Assembly (NCBI RefSeq): GCF_004217145.1
Contig: NZ_SHKR01000016.1
Coordinates: 186,001-250,000 of the forward strand
Direction of reading: 5' to 3'
DNA: 64,000 nt
DNA from: Kribbella rubisoli
Lineage (GTDB): Bacteria > Actinomycetota > Actinomycetes > Propionibacteriales > Kribbellaceae
Shown one piece after another: positions 43,159 through 51,896 of the stretch. Made by a program: the position numbers and the translations under genes. The notes under the pieces are model-generated. The model saw only the letters and a list, made by a program, of their open reading frames with translations. It was not told where the DNA came from and searched no databases. Numbering within the stretch: position 1 is the stretch's first letter; every line of letters begins with the position of its first letter.

Positions 43159-45262
43159 GGGCGTCGGCCAGTGCTTTCCGGCCGCCGACCACCGGGATGT
43201 CGATGGAGCTGTGGGAGAGGTCGAGAGTCAACTGGGTGCCGGGAGCGGGCCGGATGGTGAAGTCGCGGTCGCTCGACACGATCATCAGGGCCAGTCGGTT
43301 TCCGGCTGGTACGACGGTGTCCTTGGGCTGCAGGTCGACGTCCATCCGGTACATCTTGCCCGGCTTGACCGGCGCGTCGAACCAGTCGGACACGCGGTTG
43401 GCCGGGTCCATCCAGCCGCGCGTGAGGATCGTGCCGTTGCCGGTCGGCGGGTAGCTGACCAGTGCCGCGGTCACATTCGCCTTGGATGCGCTGAAGGCGA
43501 GTTGCAGCGAGGCAGACGGCGTACCGCTGATGCGGACCGGCTTGGTGAGCGGTGGCGTCTGGTACACCAACCGGACTCCCGAGGACGGCGCGTTCGCGGA
43601 GGTGATGGCCGCGATCGATGAGTCGTCGGTGAGAGTCTCCGTGCCGGACTTGGTCGGTGCGAAGGTCAGGCCGCCGCGGGCCGGCGCTCCCGGGGTGAGA
43701 TGCAGTCCTGCCTGGCCGGCGGCCGGGTCCGGCCACTCGGCGTACGGCGTCGGGTTGGCGTTGCTGCATTGCAGGCTGACGGTCGCACCGTCGGCGACCT
43801 TCTGGCCGGCCGCGGTTGCGACGGGGGCGGCCAGGACCAGATGGGTCGAGTCGGCGATCTTCGTGATCAGCCGGTTTGTGTTCGTGACCGTCCCGTCGGC
43901 ATTGGTCTGCGGCACCGTCAACGAGAACCCGATCCGGAACGGTGTCGTATCCGCCACCGCGAGCGTCGCCGTGTTGGACTGCTCTCCGGCCACCGTCGTC
44001 TGACGCGGCGGACACGACGCGGCCTCGCGGACGACCCACGATCGCGGCAACCGCTCGACCCCGTTCTGTACGCCGTACAAGTACCGGGTGAACCAGTAGT
44101 TGACGAGTACGTCGGGCGGCGCGCCGCCGTGGCCGCCCTGGTGGAAGTAGAACATGTGCGGCACGTGCTGCTTCTTCAACGCGGCGTAGAACTGGGCCGC
44201 GTTCTTCGTCATCACGTTGAAGTCGTTGTTGCCATGGGCAAGCAAGGTCGCGGCGCGGACGTTGCGCACGTCCTTCATGTAGTCGCGCTCCTGCCAGAAC
44301 TTGTTGCGGTTGCCGGTGGCGCGGTCGATGTTCCGCTCGATGTCGTCGATCACCGGCTGGCAGATCGTCCGCGCGCCGGTCTCGTCGAGCCGCGAGTAGA
44401 CGACGTCGGCCAGTACGTCGAGGTCCTCGCCCTGGAACGCGTTGTTGTTGCCGGACGGGTTCGACGACGAGTGCGGCGCCCGGACCATGCCGTTCGCGCG
44501 GTAGTAGTCGTACCAGTCGGAGATCGCCGAGATCGGCACGATCGCCTTCAGGCCCGCCACCCCGGTCGTCGCAACGGCCTCCGGCAGGGTCCCGTTGTAG
44601 GACGTACCGATCATGCCGACATTTCCGGTCGTCCAGCCGGCCACCGCCCGGGTCGAGCCGTCCTTGGTGGTGTACGCGCGGGCTCGACCGTTGAGCCAGT
44701 CGATCACCGCCTTCGCGGCCAGGGTCTCGTTCGTGCCGCCGGATGTCGGGCAGCCGTCCGAATGGCCGGTGCCCGGCGACTCCGCGTGGACGACAGCGAA
44801 CCCGCGTGGCACCCAGGTCGACTCGTAGACGGTGCTGATCACCGGGCTGGTGTCGAACGCCGCCCAGAACGGTGCACGCGGACGCGTCGCCGGCGGGGAG
44901 CCCAGCTCGTGGTCGACACCCCAGTTGCTGTACTCGTCCGCCGTACCCGCGTAGTAGGGGCTGTCCTCGAAGATGACCGGCACCTTCAGCCCCTGGGTCA
45001 GAACCTCCGAGGGAGCGGTGAAGTCGGCGTGGATCCGGTCAGGCGCGCCGTCGTGGTCGCTGTCGAACGGCGCCTGGACCCACACCTCACCGCTGTACCA
45101 ATCGGCGGGGTTGGTCGAGAAGACGGCCTGGGCGAGACCGTCGACGAAGGTCGGCACCGCCGGCGCGGCGATCGCCTTCTGTGACGCCTGAGCCGGACTT
45201 GCGACTGCTGCCGCGACGAGCGCGGTCGCTGCGGCAGCACTGACCAGAAGTCGGATCTTCAT
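43151..45262 (-). CDS. Secreted X-Pro dipeptidyl-peptidase (S15 family)
   Basis: 703 aa with a signal peptide (residues 1-26, ending PAQA). Alpha/beta-hydrolase core with Ser221 in GTSYNG, Asp in HGNNDFNV, and His in QGGHGG; C-terminal jelly-roll (PARGGLTFAP onward). A segment of about 90 residues (TTPFRIGFSLTV to VADGATVSL) is inserted between the core and the jelly-roll and looks Ig/IPT-like. RBS GGGAGGGG. Probably feeds external peptides into the cell's nitrogen supply. Confidence 0.9.
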   Translation of the reverse strand: MKIRLLVSAAAATALVAAAVASPAQASQKAIAAPAVPTFVDGLAQAVFSTNPADWYSGEVWVQAPFDSDHDGAPDRIHADFTAPSEVLTQGLKVPVIFEDSPYYAGTADEYSNWGVDHELGSPPATRPRAPFWAAFDTSPVISTVYESTWVPRGFAVVHAESPGTGHSDGCPTSGGTNETLAAKAVIDWLNGRARAYTTKDGSTRAVAGWTTGNVGMIGTSYNGTLPEAVATTGVAGLKAIVPISAISDWYDYYRANGMVRAPHSSSNPSGNNNAFQGEDLDVLADVVYSRLDETGARTICQPVIDDIERNIDRATGNRNKFWQERDYMKDVRNVRAATLLAHGNNDFNVMTKNAAQFYAALKKQHVPHMFYFHQGGHGGAPPDVLVNYWFTRYLYGVQNGVERLPRSWVVREAASCPPRQTTVAGEQSNTATLAVADTTPFRIGFSLTVPQTNADGTVTNTNRLITKIADSTHLVLAAPVATAAGQKVADGATVSLQCSNANPTPYAEWPDPAAGQAGLHLTPGAPARGGLTFAPTKSGTETLTDDSSIAAITSANAPSSGVRLVYQTPPLTKPVRISGTPSASLQLAFSASKANVTAALVSYPPTGNGTILTRGWMDPANRVSDWFDAPVKPGKMYRMDVDLQPKDTVVPAGNRLALMIVSSDRDFTIRPAPGTQLTLDLSHSSIDIPVVGGRKALADALK

Positions 45263-45307
45263 GCGTGGGCCCCTCCCAGCATTCGACGGGCGGATCGAAC
45301 CTCTGAA

Positions 45308-47281
45308 TCATCCGGCGCTGGCACCCGAACCGCAACCGCTCACCGCGGGGCGTACTGCGACGACCGTGCCGTCCGGGTCGGGCGACTGCGTCTCGCCGTC
45401 CACGAAGACCTCGAAGCCGTCGGGTCTGATGCTGATGTCGATCGTGTGCCCGCGGTAACCAAGACCACTCAGCGTGATGTTGCCAGCGGCAACCAGGTTC
45501 GGCGTGATGTGCAGCGAGCCGTCGGGGTTGGGGTGGATGCCGGCCAGTCCGGTGAGGACGGCTTCGGCTCCGGTGAGGCCGGCGATGATGTTGATGCGGC
45601 GGCCGGAGGCGGGCGCGCCGGGTTTGTCGGAGTAGTGGTCCTGGGGGAAGTACGGGTAGTGCTCGCCCATCCAGAACAGCCGGCGCAGTACGTCCCACGC
45701 GAGCTCGGGATGACCTTGCTGCCACAGCGTGAGCGCGAGTTGCGGTGCCTCGCCGGTGTACGCGCCGGCGCCTGACCAGTCGATGTCGGCGGTCTCGTAG
45801 TGCAGTTCGTCCTCGGCGCTGACGCTGCTCACGCCGTACTCGCCGAGGAACGCGCCGGGGCGGAGGTGACTGATCAGCGCGTTCGCGATCTCCGGCGGGC
45901 AGGATCGCAGGGCGTCGAAGGCCTGGACGGAGTACGCGAGCTCGGTGTGGCCGTCGGGATAGCGGCTGCGGAACCACCTCGCTTGGGGATCCCACAACTG
46001 CCGGATCACCTCCTCGCGGATCTGTCGCGCCGAGCGCCTGAGCTCGTCGGACGGCAGCGCGGCGCCGGTGAGGTCGGAGAGTTCGGCGAGCGTCTCGAGG
46101 GTCCAGGCGCGTTCGGCGTTGGGGCTCGCGACGACATGCTCCCAGCCGGATCCGCGCATCTCGAGGAGATTGCTCTGGTCGCCGTAGTCCCGCAGTACGC
46201 CGGTCTGGCCGTCGGGCTGGAACCGCTTGTCGAGGGTGATGAGTACGTCGTACAGCCGGGCGATCAAGGCGGGATCGAGCCGGCGTTCAGCAGCGGCCGC
46301 TCGGGTCAGGGCGACGAGAGACCAGCCGCTGTAGGCGTACGCGACGCCGAGGCCGGTGCCGTCGGGGGCGATGGCGTACCGGTCGGTGAGGTCGGCGTCG
46401 AGGAACGACTGGATGACGTCGAGGACGCTGTCGCCGAGCATCAGGCTCAGCAGTGTCGGCGCGTAGCCGCCGGTGTCCCACGCATACGAGCAGAGGGCTC
46501 CGCCGTCGAGGCCGGACGTTGCGATGAACGGTTGGGTGACGAAGTCGGGGTGATCCCACCAGCAGGCGAGCCCGCTGGCTAGCGAGCGGCGGTAGTACTG
46601 CTCCAGCCCGGGGATGTCGGAGGTGAGTGTTGGGACCCGGCCGAGCGTCTGGGCGATGCGGGACTCCCAGACGCGGGTGGTGTGGCCCGCGCCGGCTTGG
46701 ACGGCGATGGTGAAGGTCGCCTCGGCGTGTCCTTCAAGGGTTGTCGTCAGGCCGTCGTGCGACAGGGTGACCGGCTCGCCTCGGCCCGCGGCAGGCGGAA
46801 CCCAGCCCCACTCGGAGAGCGGGACCTGGTGGGCTTGGGTTGCGGCCAGCTCCGGGACGACGGTGAGTTCGTGGGTGTTGCCGGAGCGGTTCCGGATCCG
46901 CAGGGTGAGGACATAGCCGGGGGAGCCGTGGCTCGGCGTGAGGGTGGACTCGACGGCCAGCGAGGTCAGGCCGTCGGCGTACTGGTGGTAGGTGCCCCGG
47001 CGGACGATCCGATCCGGTCGCCACGTGCCGCCGGCCGGGAGAAGGCCGCGATTGCCGGCGCCCGGTCGGGCCAGGTCGACGACCCGCTGCCCGTCGACCT
47101 CCAGCGAGATCGTCAGCCGGCTGTCGGGCGCGGCCAGCGGGGGAGCGAACCAGCCGCCGACCCCGCACACGGTCCCGGTCAGTTGGCTGACCGTCCCGGT
47201 GCCGCTGCCGACCCAGATCTCGGCTGGAGGTACGGCGCGGCGGAGGTCGAAGGCGAAGTCGTCGAGGGCGTACGGCGGCAT
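45308..47281 (-). CDS. Intracellular (alpha/alpha)6-barrel glycoside hydrolase (MGH1/GH63-like)
   Basis: 657 aa with no signal peptide. N-terminal beta-sandwich (to about 240), then a toroidal barrel with candidate acidic residues in CSYAWDTGGYAP, RDYGDQSNLLEMRGSG and HYETADIDWSGAGAYTGEAPQ. ATG 47281 is chosen because AGGAAGG lies 6 nt upstream; the upstream frame lacks coding character. Divergent from lacI; two palindromes GGACCGGTCC sit 91 and 125 bp before the start, so it is probably a LacI target acting on imported oligosaccharides. Confidence 0.82.
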   Translation of the reverse strand: MPPYALDDFAFDLRRAVPPAEIWVGSGTGTVSQLTGTVCGVGGWFAPPLAAPDSRLTISLEVDGQRVVDLARPGAGNRGLLPAGGTWRPDRIVRRGTYHQYADGLTSLAVESTLTPSHGSPGYVLTLRIRNRSGNTHELTVVPELAATQAHQVPLSEWGWVPPAAGRGEPVTLSHDGLTTTLEGHAEATFTIAVQAGAGHTTRVWESRIAQTLGRVPTLTSDIPGLEQYYRRSLASGLACWWDHPDFVTQPFIATSGLDGGALCSYAWDTGGYAPTLLSLMLGDSVLDVIQSFLDADLTDRYAIAPDGTGLGVAYAYSGWSLVALTRAAAAERRLDPALIARLYDVLITLDKRFQPDGQTGVLRDYGDQSNLLEMRGSGWEHVVASPNAERAWTLETLAELSDLTGAALPSDELRRSARQIREEVIRQLWDPQARWFRSRYPDGHTELAYSVQAFDALRSCPPEIANALISHLRPGAFLGEYGVSSVSAEDELHYETADIDWSGAGAYTGEAPQLALTLWQQGHPELAWDVLRRLFWMGEHYPYFPQDHYSDKPGAPASGRRINIIAGLTGAEAVLTGLAGIHPNPDGSLHITPNLVAAGNITLSGLGYRGHTIDISIRPDGFEVFVDGETQSPDPDGTVVAVRPAVSGCGSGASAG

Positions 47282-47371
47282 GGGCGGCCTTCCTGGCGGC
47301 GGGCTGGTCAGGCCGGTCGGACTTCTCGGGTCTGTCGGGCCTGGCGGGATGGGCGAACCTGCGGGCGTGCC

Positions 47372-47415
47372 GGACCGGTCCCGGCAGGTGATCCCGGCCT
47401 GCGTAGGACCGGTCC
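47372..47415. promoter_or_regulatory. Two LacI-type operators, glycosidase side
   Basis: GGACCGGTCC at 47372-47381 (in CCGGACCGGTCCCGG) and 47406-47415 (in TAGGACCGGTCCAAC), 34 bp apart, sharing the GGACCnGTCC core of the operator beside lacI. Confidence 0.6.
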
Positions 47416-47492
47416 AACACGGTTCGACGATCGTGGCACGAAGACGGCGGCGGGCGCAATGATTCGTACTGAAACCGATTGGAGGCAGGGTG

Positions 47493-47521
47493 TTGACGGC
47501 GTACCGGCGCACTGTTACGTT
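47493..47521 (+). promoter_or_regulatory. lacI promoter
   Basis: TTGACG (47493-47498) and TACGTT (47516-47521) with a 17-bp spacer; transcription would start near 47528, just before the operator. Confidence 0.65.
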
Positions 47522-47533
47522 CCGGTGCACCAG

Positions 47534-47553
47534 CCGTTGGACCAGTCCAACGG
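47534..47553. promoter_or_regulatory. LacI operator (autoregulatory)
   Basis: Perfect 9-bp arms CCGTTGGAC and GTCCAACGG around a CA centre. It lies just after the predicted start point and 24 bp before the lacI codon 1. Confidence 0.75.
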
Positions 47554-47576
47554 ACCAGAACCCGAAGGATGGCCGG

Positions 47577-48680
47577 ATGGCGAAGCTGACGATCCGCGAC
47601 ATCGCCGCGCTGTCCGGGCTGTCGAAGTCCACCGTCTCGCTGGTGCTCAACAACAGCCCGAAGGTGGACCCGGCGACCAGGCGGCACGTCCTGGCGGTGA
47701 TGCGCCGGCACCGGTACGTGCCGAGTTTCGCTGCGACCGCGCTGGCCAAGGGGAGCACCCGGCTGATCGGCATGGTCGTGCCCGGCCTGTCCTGGCACAT
47801 GGTTGCCTCGATCAACATCGGGGTGGCCGCGGTGACCGAGCGGAGCGGGTTCGACATCATCCTGTACACGGCGACCAACGACCGCGACTACGGTTCGCTG
47901 ATCGACCGGATCCTGACGTCGAGCATGGCCTCCGGCCTGCTGGTGGTCAGCCATGAACAACCGCTCGACCCGCTGGTCCAGCTGCACGAGGAAGGCCTGC
48001 CGGTCGTCCTGGTGAACACCATCGACGCCGACGTCGCACTGCCGTCGGTCACCGCCGACAACTACGACGGCGCGTTGACGGCGATGGATCACCTGCTGCA
48101 GCTCGGACACGAGCGGATCGCCTGTGTACAAGGGCGGATGACGTACCGCTGCTGCCAGGACCGCTACCGCGGCTACCTGGACGCGCTCCGAACGGCCGGT
48201 ATCCAGCCGGATCCGGAGCTCACCAAGCCAGGCGACTTCCTGCCCGAGCAGGTCCGCGCCCGCTCACACGAACTCTTCGCGCTGCCTGCCGACGAGCGTC
48301 CGACGGCCGTGTTCGCGCACTCCGACGTGACGGCGTACGCCGTGATGACCGCGGCCGCCGAAGCCGGGCTGCGGGTGCCGGAGGACGTGTCGGTGATCGG
48401 CTTCGACGACATCGAATCGGCGGCGCAGATCCGGCCGCCGCTGACCACCATCCAGCAACCGTTCATCGACATGGGCAAGCGGGCGGCGGAGCTGCTGCTG
48501 TCCGAGATCGGCCCTCGCGACCCCGACGACGAGGAGCCGGGGGAGGCGGTCGACGTCGAGCCGCTGTCCGCCGACCTGCCTCGACTTGTGATGCCGACCA
48601 GCCTGATCGTCCGGGCGAGTTGCGGGCCGGTGCCCGTGACCCGATCCCCGCGCGGACGCTCGCAGACCACCAAGGCCTGA
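47577..48680 (+). CDS. LacI-family transcriptional regulator
   Basis: 367 aa. N-terminal HTH (TIRDIAALSGLSKSTVSLVLNNSPKV) and hinge, then periplasmic-binding-protein-like sensor (GLLVVSHEQPL, GHERIACVQG, TAVFAHSDVTAYAVM, VIGFDDIESA). An acidic insertion (PRDPDDEEPGEAVD) precedes the final strand. RBS GAAGGA. It sits between the glycosidase and the GH10/ABC operon; the three palindromes nearby fit self-regulation and control of both. Confidence 0.93.
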   Translation: MAKLTIRDIAALSGLSKSTVSLVLNNSPKVDPATRRHVLAVMRRHRYVPSFAATALAKGSTRLIGMVVPGLSWHMVASINIGVAAVTERSGFDIILYTATNDRDYGSLIDRILTSSMASGLLVVSHEQPLDPLVQLHEEGLPVVLVNTIDADVALPSVTADNYDGALTAMDHLLQLGHERIACVQGRMTYRCCQDRYRGYLDALRTAGIQPDPELTKPGDFLPEQVRARSHELFALPADERPTAVFAHSDVTAYAVMTAAAEAGLRVPEDVSVIGFDDIESAAQIRPPLTTIQQPFIDMGKRAAELLLSEIGPRDPDDEEPGEAVDVEPLSADLPRLVMPTSLIVRASCGPVPVTRSPRGRSQTTKA

Positions 48681-48788
48681 TCCCCGGATCGAGGTCCCGC
48701 CCGACCGCTGACACCACACGTACGACAGCAGCCCCAGGCCTGACGCCGACGGGCGATGCTGTCGCGCGCTCTCTGGAAGGAATCCGGA

Positions 48789-51700
48789 GTGATCAGAAAA
48801 CTGGCCACCGGTGCGACGCTTGCCCTCATCGCCTCGGTGGCGATCCAGACCACCGCCCGAGCCGACGCCACGCCGTACGAGGTCCTCCCGGCCGACGCCG
48901 TCGCCAACTTCACCGAGTTCAAGAGCCTCCCCACCGATGCGACGCAGCAGGTCGATATCACCGGCAACCCCGACTTCACCAAAGCCCTCGAGATCAACGT
49001 CCCGAACGGGCCGCAGAGTCCCGGTCTCGACGGGGAGTACGAGATCACCCTCGGCGTACCAGCTGCCGCCACAGTCACTGAAGGCGACGCGCTGGTCGCG
49101 ACGGTGTGGGCCCGAGCGATCACGCCGACGAGTGGCAATGCCCACCTGGTCTTCGAGACCGACGGTTCGCCGTTCAAGAAGTCGCTCAACGCTGCTCTGC
49201 AATACGGCGCCGAGTGGAAGAAGTTCGAGTTCCCGTTCCGCGCAGCGACGACGTACACGGCAGGGACGAGCACGGCCGCGCATCTGAACCTCTGGCTCGG
49301 GTACGGGGCACAGAAGTTCCAGATCGCCGGCGTCTCGGTGCAGGATCTCGGGCCGGGCAATCCGGCCGGCTACCCGCAGGTGACGTACGACGGCCGCGAC
49401 CCGAACGCAGCCTGGCGTACTGCGGCCGACGCCCGCATCGACCAGTACCGTAAGGGGAATCTGTCGGTCTCGGTCGTCGACACGGCCGGGAATCCCGTCA
49501 GTGGCGCGACTGTGTCCGCAGTACAGCAGACGAGTGCGTTCAAGTTCGGCGCCGCGTCCGACGGAGCGCGGCTGGTCGGTGATCCGTCAGGTGGGATCAG
49601 CGGGACCGATCTGGCGCAGTACCAGTCGAAGTACTCGACGCTCTTCACCCAAGGGGCCCTGGGCAACAACCTGAAGTGGAACCACTGGGAGAACCCGACC
49701 GAGCGCGAGACGATCACGCTGCCCGCTCTGCAATGGATGCGCGAGCACGGGCTACGGATCCGCGGCCACAATCTGATCTGGCCGTCGTGGGGACTCATGC
49801 AGCCCGACGTCGTGAACCTGCAGAACGACCCGGCCGCGTTGCGCGCCCGGATCAACACCCACATCACCGACGAGGCGTCGACGCTGGCCGGGATCGTCGA
49901 CGAGTGGGACGTGGTGAACGAGCCGTACTCCGAACACAACGTCCAGGACATCCTCGGTCAGAACGAGATCGCGAACTGGTTCCAGCTCGCGCACGCCGCC
50001 GACCCGAACGCGAAGCTCGCTCTGAACGACTACGGCCTCGTGGAGAACAACGGCTGGGAGACGCGGCACCGCGATCACGTCTACGAATTGGTGCAGTCGT
50101 TGAAGTCGTCGGGTGCGCCGATCGACACGGTCGGATTCGAGAGCCACTTCAACGGGCTACAGCTCACGTCGCCGGACGACCTGATGACGATCGTCGACCA
50201 GTTCGCCGGTCTCGGCGTGAAGGTCGCGGTTACCGAGTTCGACGTGGACACCGACGACCAGCAACTGCAGGCCGACTACACCCGCGACTTCATGACCGCG
50301 ATGTTCTCGAACCCGAACGTCAACCAGATCAGCAACTTCGGGATCTGGTCGAAGAACATCTACAACCCTCGCGTCGCGCTCTACAACGACGACTGGTCAC
50401 CAAAGCCGAACGCGCTGGTCTGGGAAGACCTGATCCAGCACCAGTGGCACACCAGCGTCTCGGGTCCGTCGAATGCTGCCGGAACCTTCGGTACGCGCGG
50501 CTTCCTCGGCGACTACCTGGTGACGGTCACCGTGAACGGCATCTCGAAGCAGGTGAAGGTCGCTATGCCGACCACCGCCGGCGCTTCGGTCAAGGTGATC
50601 ACGGACGGCATTGCCACCACAGTCCGCACCAACCAGCCGAATCCGATCGGTGACGGCGGCTTCGAGAGCGGTACTCGCGGCTGGACGTCGCTCGGCACCG
50701 GTCCGGGCACTGCTGCGAACGCACACAGCGGCCACACCGCACTCTCGCTCAGCCCAGGCTCCGGCGTCACGCAGAATGTCACCGGCCTGACCCCAGGCAC
50801 GAGCTACCTCCTGTCCGGTTGGGGACGTCTGAACGGCGGTGGTACCCAGTGCTACGTCGGCGTCCGCGGTGGCGCCACAGCCGGTACGCCGACCTTCCAG
50901 TACGAGCTGTCGTACGCCGACGAACGCGCGTACACGCAGAAGCTAGCCGCCTTCACGCCACCGACAGGGACGAAATGGGTCCAAGTCTTCGCGTGGTCGA
51001 ACCCCAGTGCGAGCTCTCCTGAATGCACGCTGGACGATCTGGCCATCACACCAACTGATGGCACGCCGCCACCAGCTCAGGGTTCGCCCGCAGTGACGCC
51101 GTACCTGCCGACACCGTCTGTGCTGGCGAACGGGTCGCTCGAGAACCAGTCGAACACGACCGGCTGGTACTGCCTCGGGACCTGCACGCTGAAGAACGCG
51201 TCGACGACTCCGCACACCGGGTCCGGCGACCTGTCGGCTGCTGGGCGAGAGGCCGCGTGGGCTGGTCCGGCGCAAGGAGTGTCCGTCGTGAACGGCGGCC
51301 TGTACGACTCCTCCGCGTGGGTGCGGCTGGCGTCCGGCGCTGACACCGCGATGGTCAGTCTCAAGCTCACCACGTCCACCGGCTCGACCACTCTGCGGTT
51401 CGGCTCGGCGCCGGTGAGCTCCACCGGGTGGACGCAGATCTCGGCGTTGAACACGACGGTCTCCTGGACCGGAACGCTCACGAAGGCCGAGTGGTGGATC
51501 AGTACTTCGACGGGCGCCGGCGACCTGCTCGTCGACGATGCCTCGTTCGCTCCACTCGCGAAGACACCTGTCCGGGGGACCGGGCCTGCTGAGACTGCGT
51601 TCAACCCGGTCCAGCCGACCGCGGCCTGCGTCGTACACAACGCCGACTCGTACACGGCGTACTTCGGCTACTCGAATGCCAACAACTACTACATCCCTGT

Positions 51701-51878
51701 CCCGGTCGGCAGCGACAACGCATTCAGCCCGGGACCGTCCGATCGCGGCCAGACCGTCTCGTTCCTGCCCTTCCAACGTCCGCGTCGCGTAGTGGTGACT
51801 TGGGACGGCAGTCCGCTCACCTGGCGGCTCGGCTCCCTGTCCCAGACCGCGTCTTCGGCCTCGCCGGCCTGCAGCTAA
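48789..51878 (+). CDS. Secreted multimodular GH10 endo-beta-1,4-xylanase
   Basis: 1029 aa. Signal peptide ending TTARA near residue 25; N-terminal CBM4/9-like sandwich (about 30-195); GH10 catalytic barrel (about 250-555) with acid/base Glu378 in DVVNEP and nucleophile Glu483 in VAVTEFDVDT, 105 residues apart as usual; two more CBM-like sandwiches (617-755 and 776-925, GGFESGTRGW and GSLENQSNTTGW openings); and a C-terminal module (947-1029: YTAYFGYSNANNYYIPVPVG). GTG 48789 has GGAAGGA upstream. Degrades xylan outside the cell for import by the next genes. Confidence 0.92.
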   Translation: MIRKLATGATLALIASVAIQTTARADATPYEVLPADAVANFTEFKSLPTDATQQVDITGNPDFTKALEINVPNGPQSPGLDGEYEITLGVPAAATVTEGDALVATVWARAITPTSGNAHLVFETDGSPFKKSLNAALQYGAEWKKFEFPFRAATTYTAGTSTAAHLNLWLGYGAQKFQIAGVSVQDLGPGNPAGYPQVTYDGRDPNAAWRTAADARIDQYRKGNLSVSVVDTAGNPVSGATVSAVQQTSAFKFGAASDGARLVGDPSGGISGTDLAQYQSKYSTLFTQGALGNNLKWNHWENPTERETITLPALQWMREHGLRIRGHNLIWPSWGLMQPDVVNLQNDPAALRARINTHITDEASTLAGIVDEWDVVNEPYSEHNVQDILGQNEIANWFQLAHAADPNAKLALNDYGLVENNGWETRHRDHVYELVQSLKSSGAPIDTVGFESHFNGLQLTSPDDLMTIVDQFAGLGVKVAVTEFDVDTDDQQLQADYTRDFMTAMFSNPNVNQISNFGIWSKNIYNPRVALYNDDWSPKPNALVWEDLIQHQWHTSVSGPSNAAGTFGTRGFLGDYLVTVTVNGISKQVKVAMPTTAGASVKVITDGIATTVRTNQPNPIGDGGFESGTRGWTSLGTGPGTAANAHSGHTALSLSPGSGVTQNVTGLTPGTSYLLSGWGRLNGGGTQCYVGVRGGATAGTPTFQYELSYADERAYTQKLAAFTPPTGTKWVQVFAWSNPSASSPECTLDDLAITPTDGTPPPAQGSPAVTPYLPTPSVLANGSLENQSNTTGWYCLGTCTLKNASTTPHTGSGDLSAAGREAAWAGPAQGVSVVNGGLYDSSAWVRLASGADTAMVSLKLTTSTGSTTLRFGSAPVSSTGWTQISALNTTVSWTGTLTKAEWWISTSTGAGDLLVDDASFAPLAKTPVRGTGPAETAFNPVQPTAACVVHNADSYTAYFGYSNANNYYIPVPVGSDNAFSPGPSDRGQTVSFLPFQRPRRVVVTWDGSPLTWRLGSLSQTASSASPACS

Positions 51879-51896
51879 GTCACTGGAGGAATTCTC

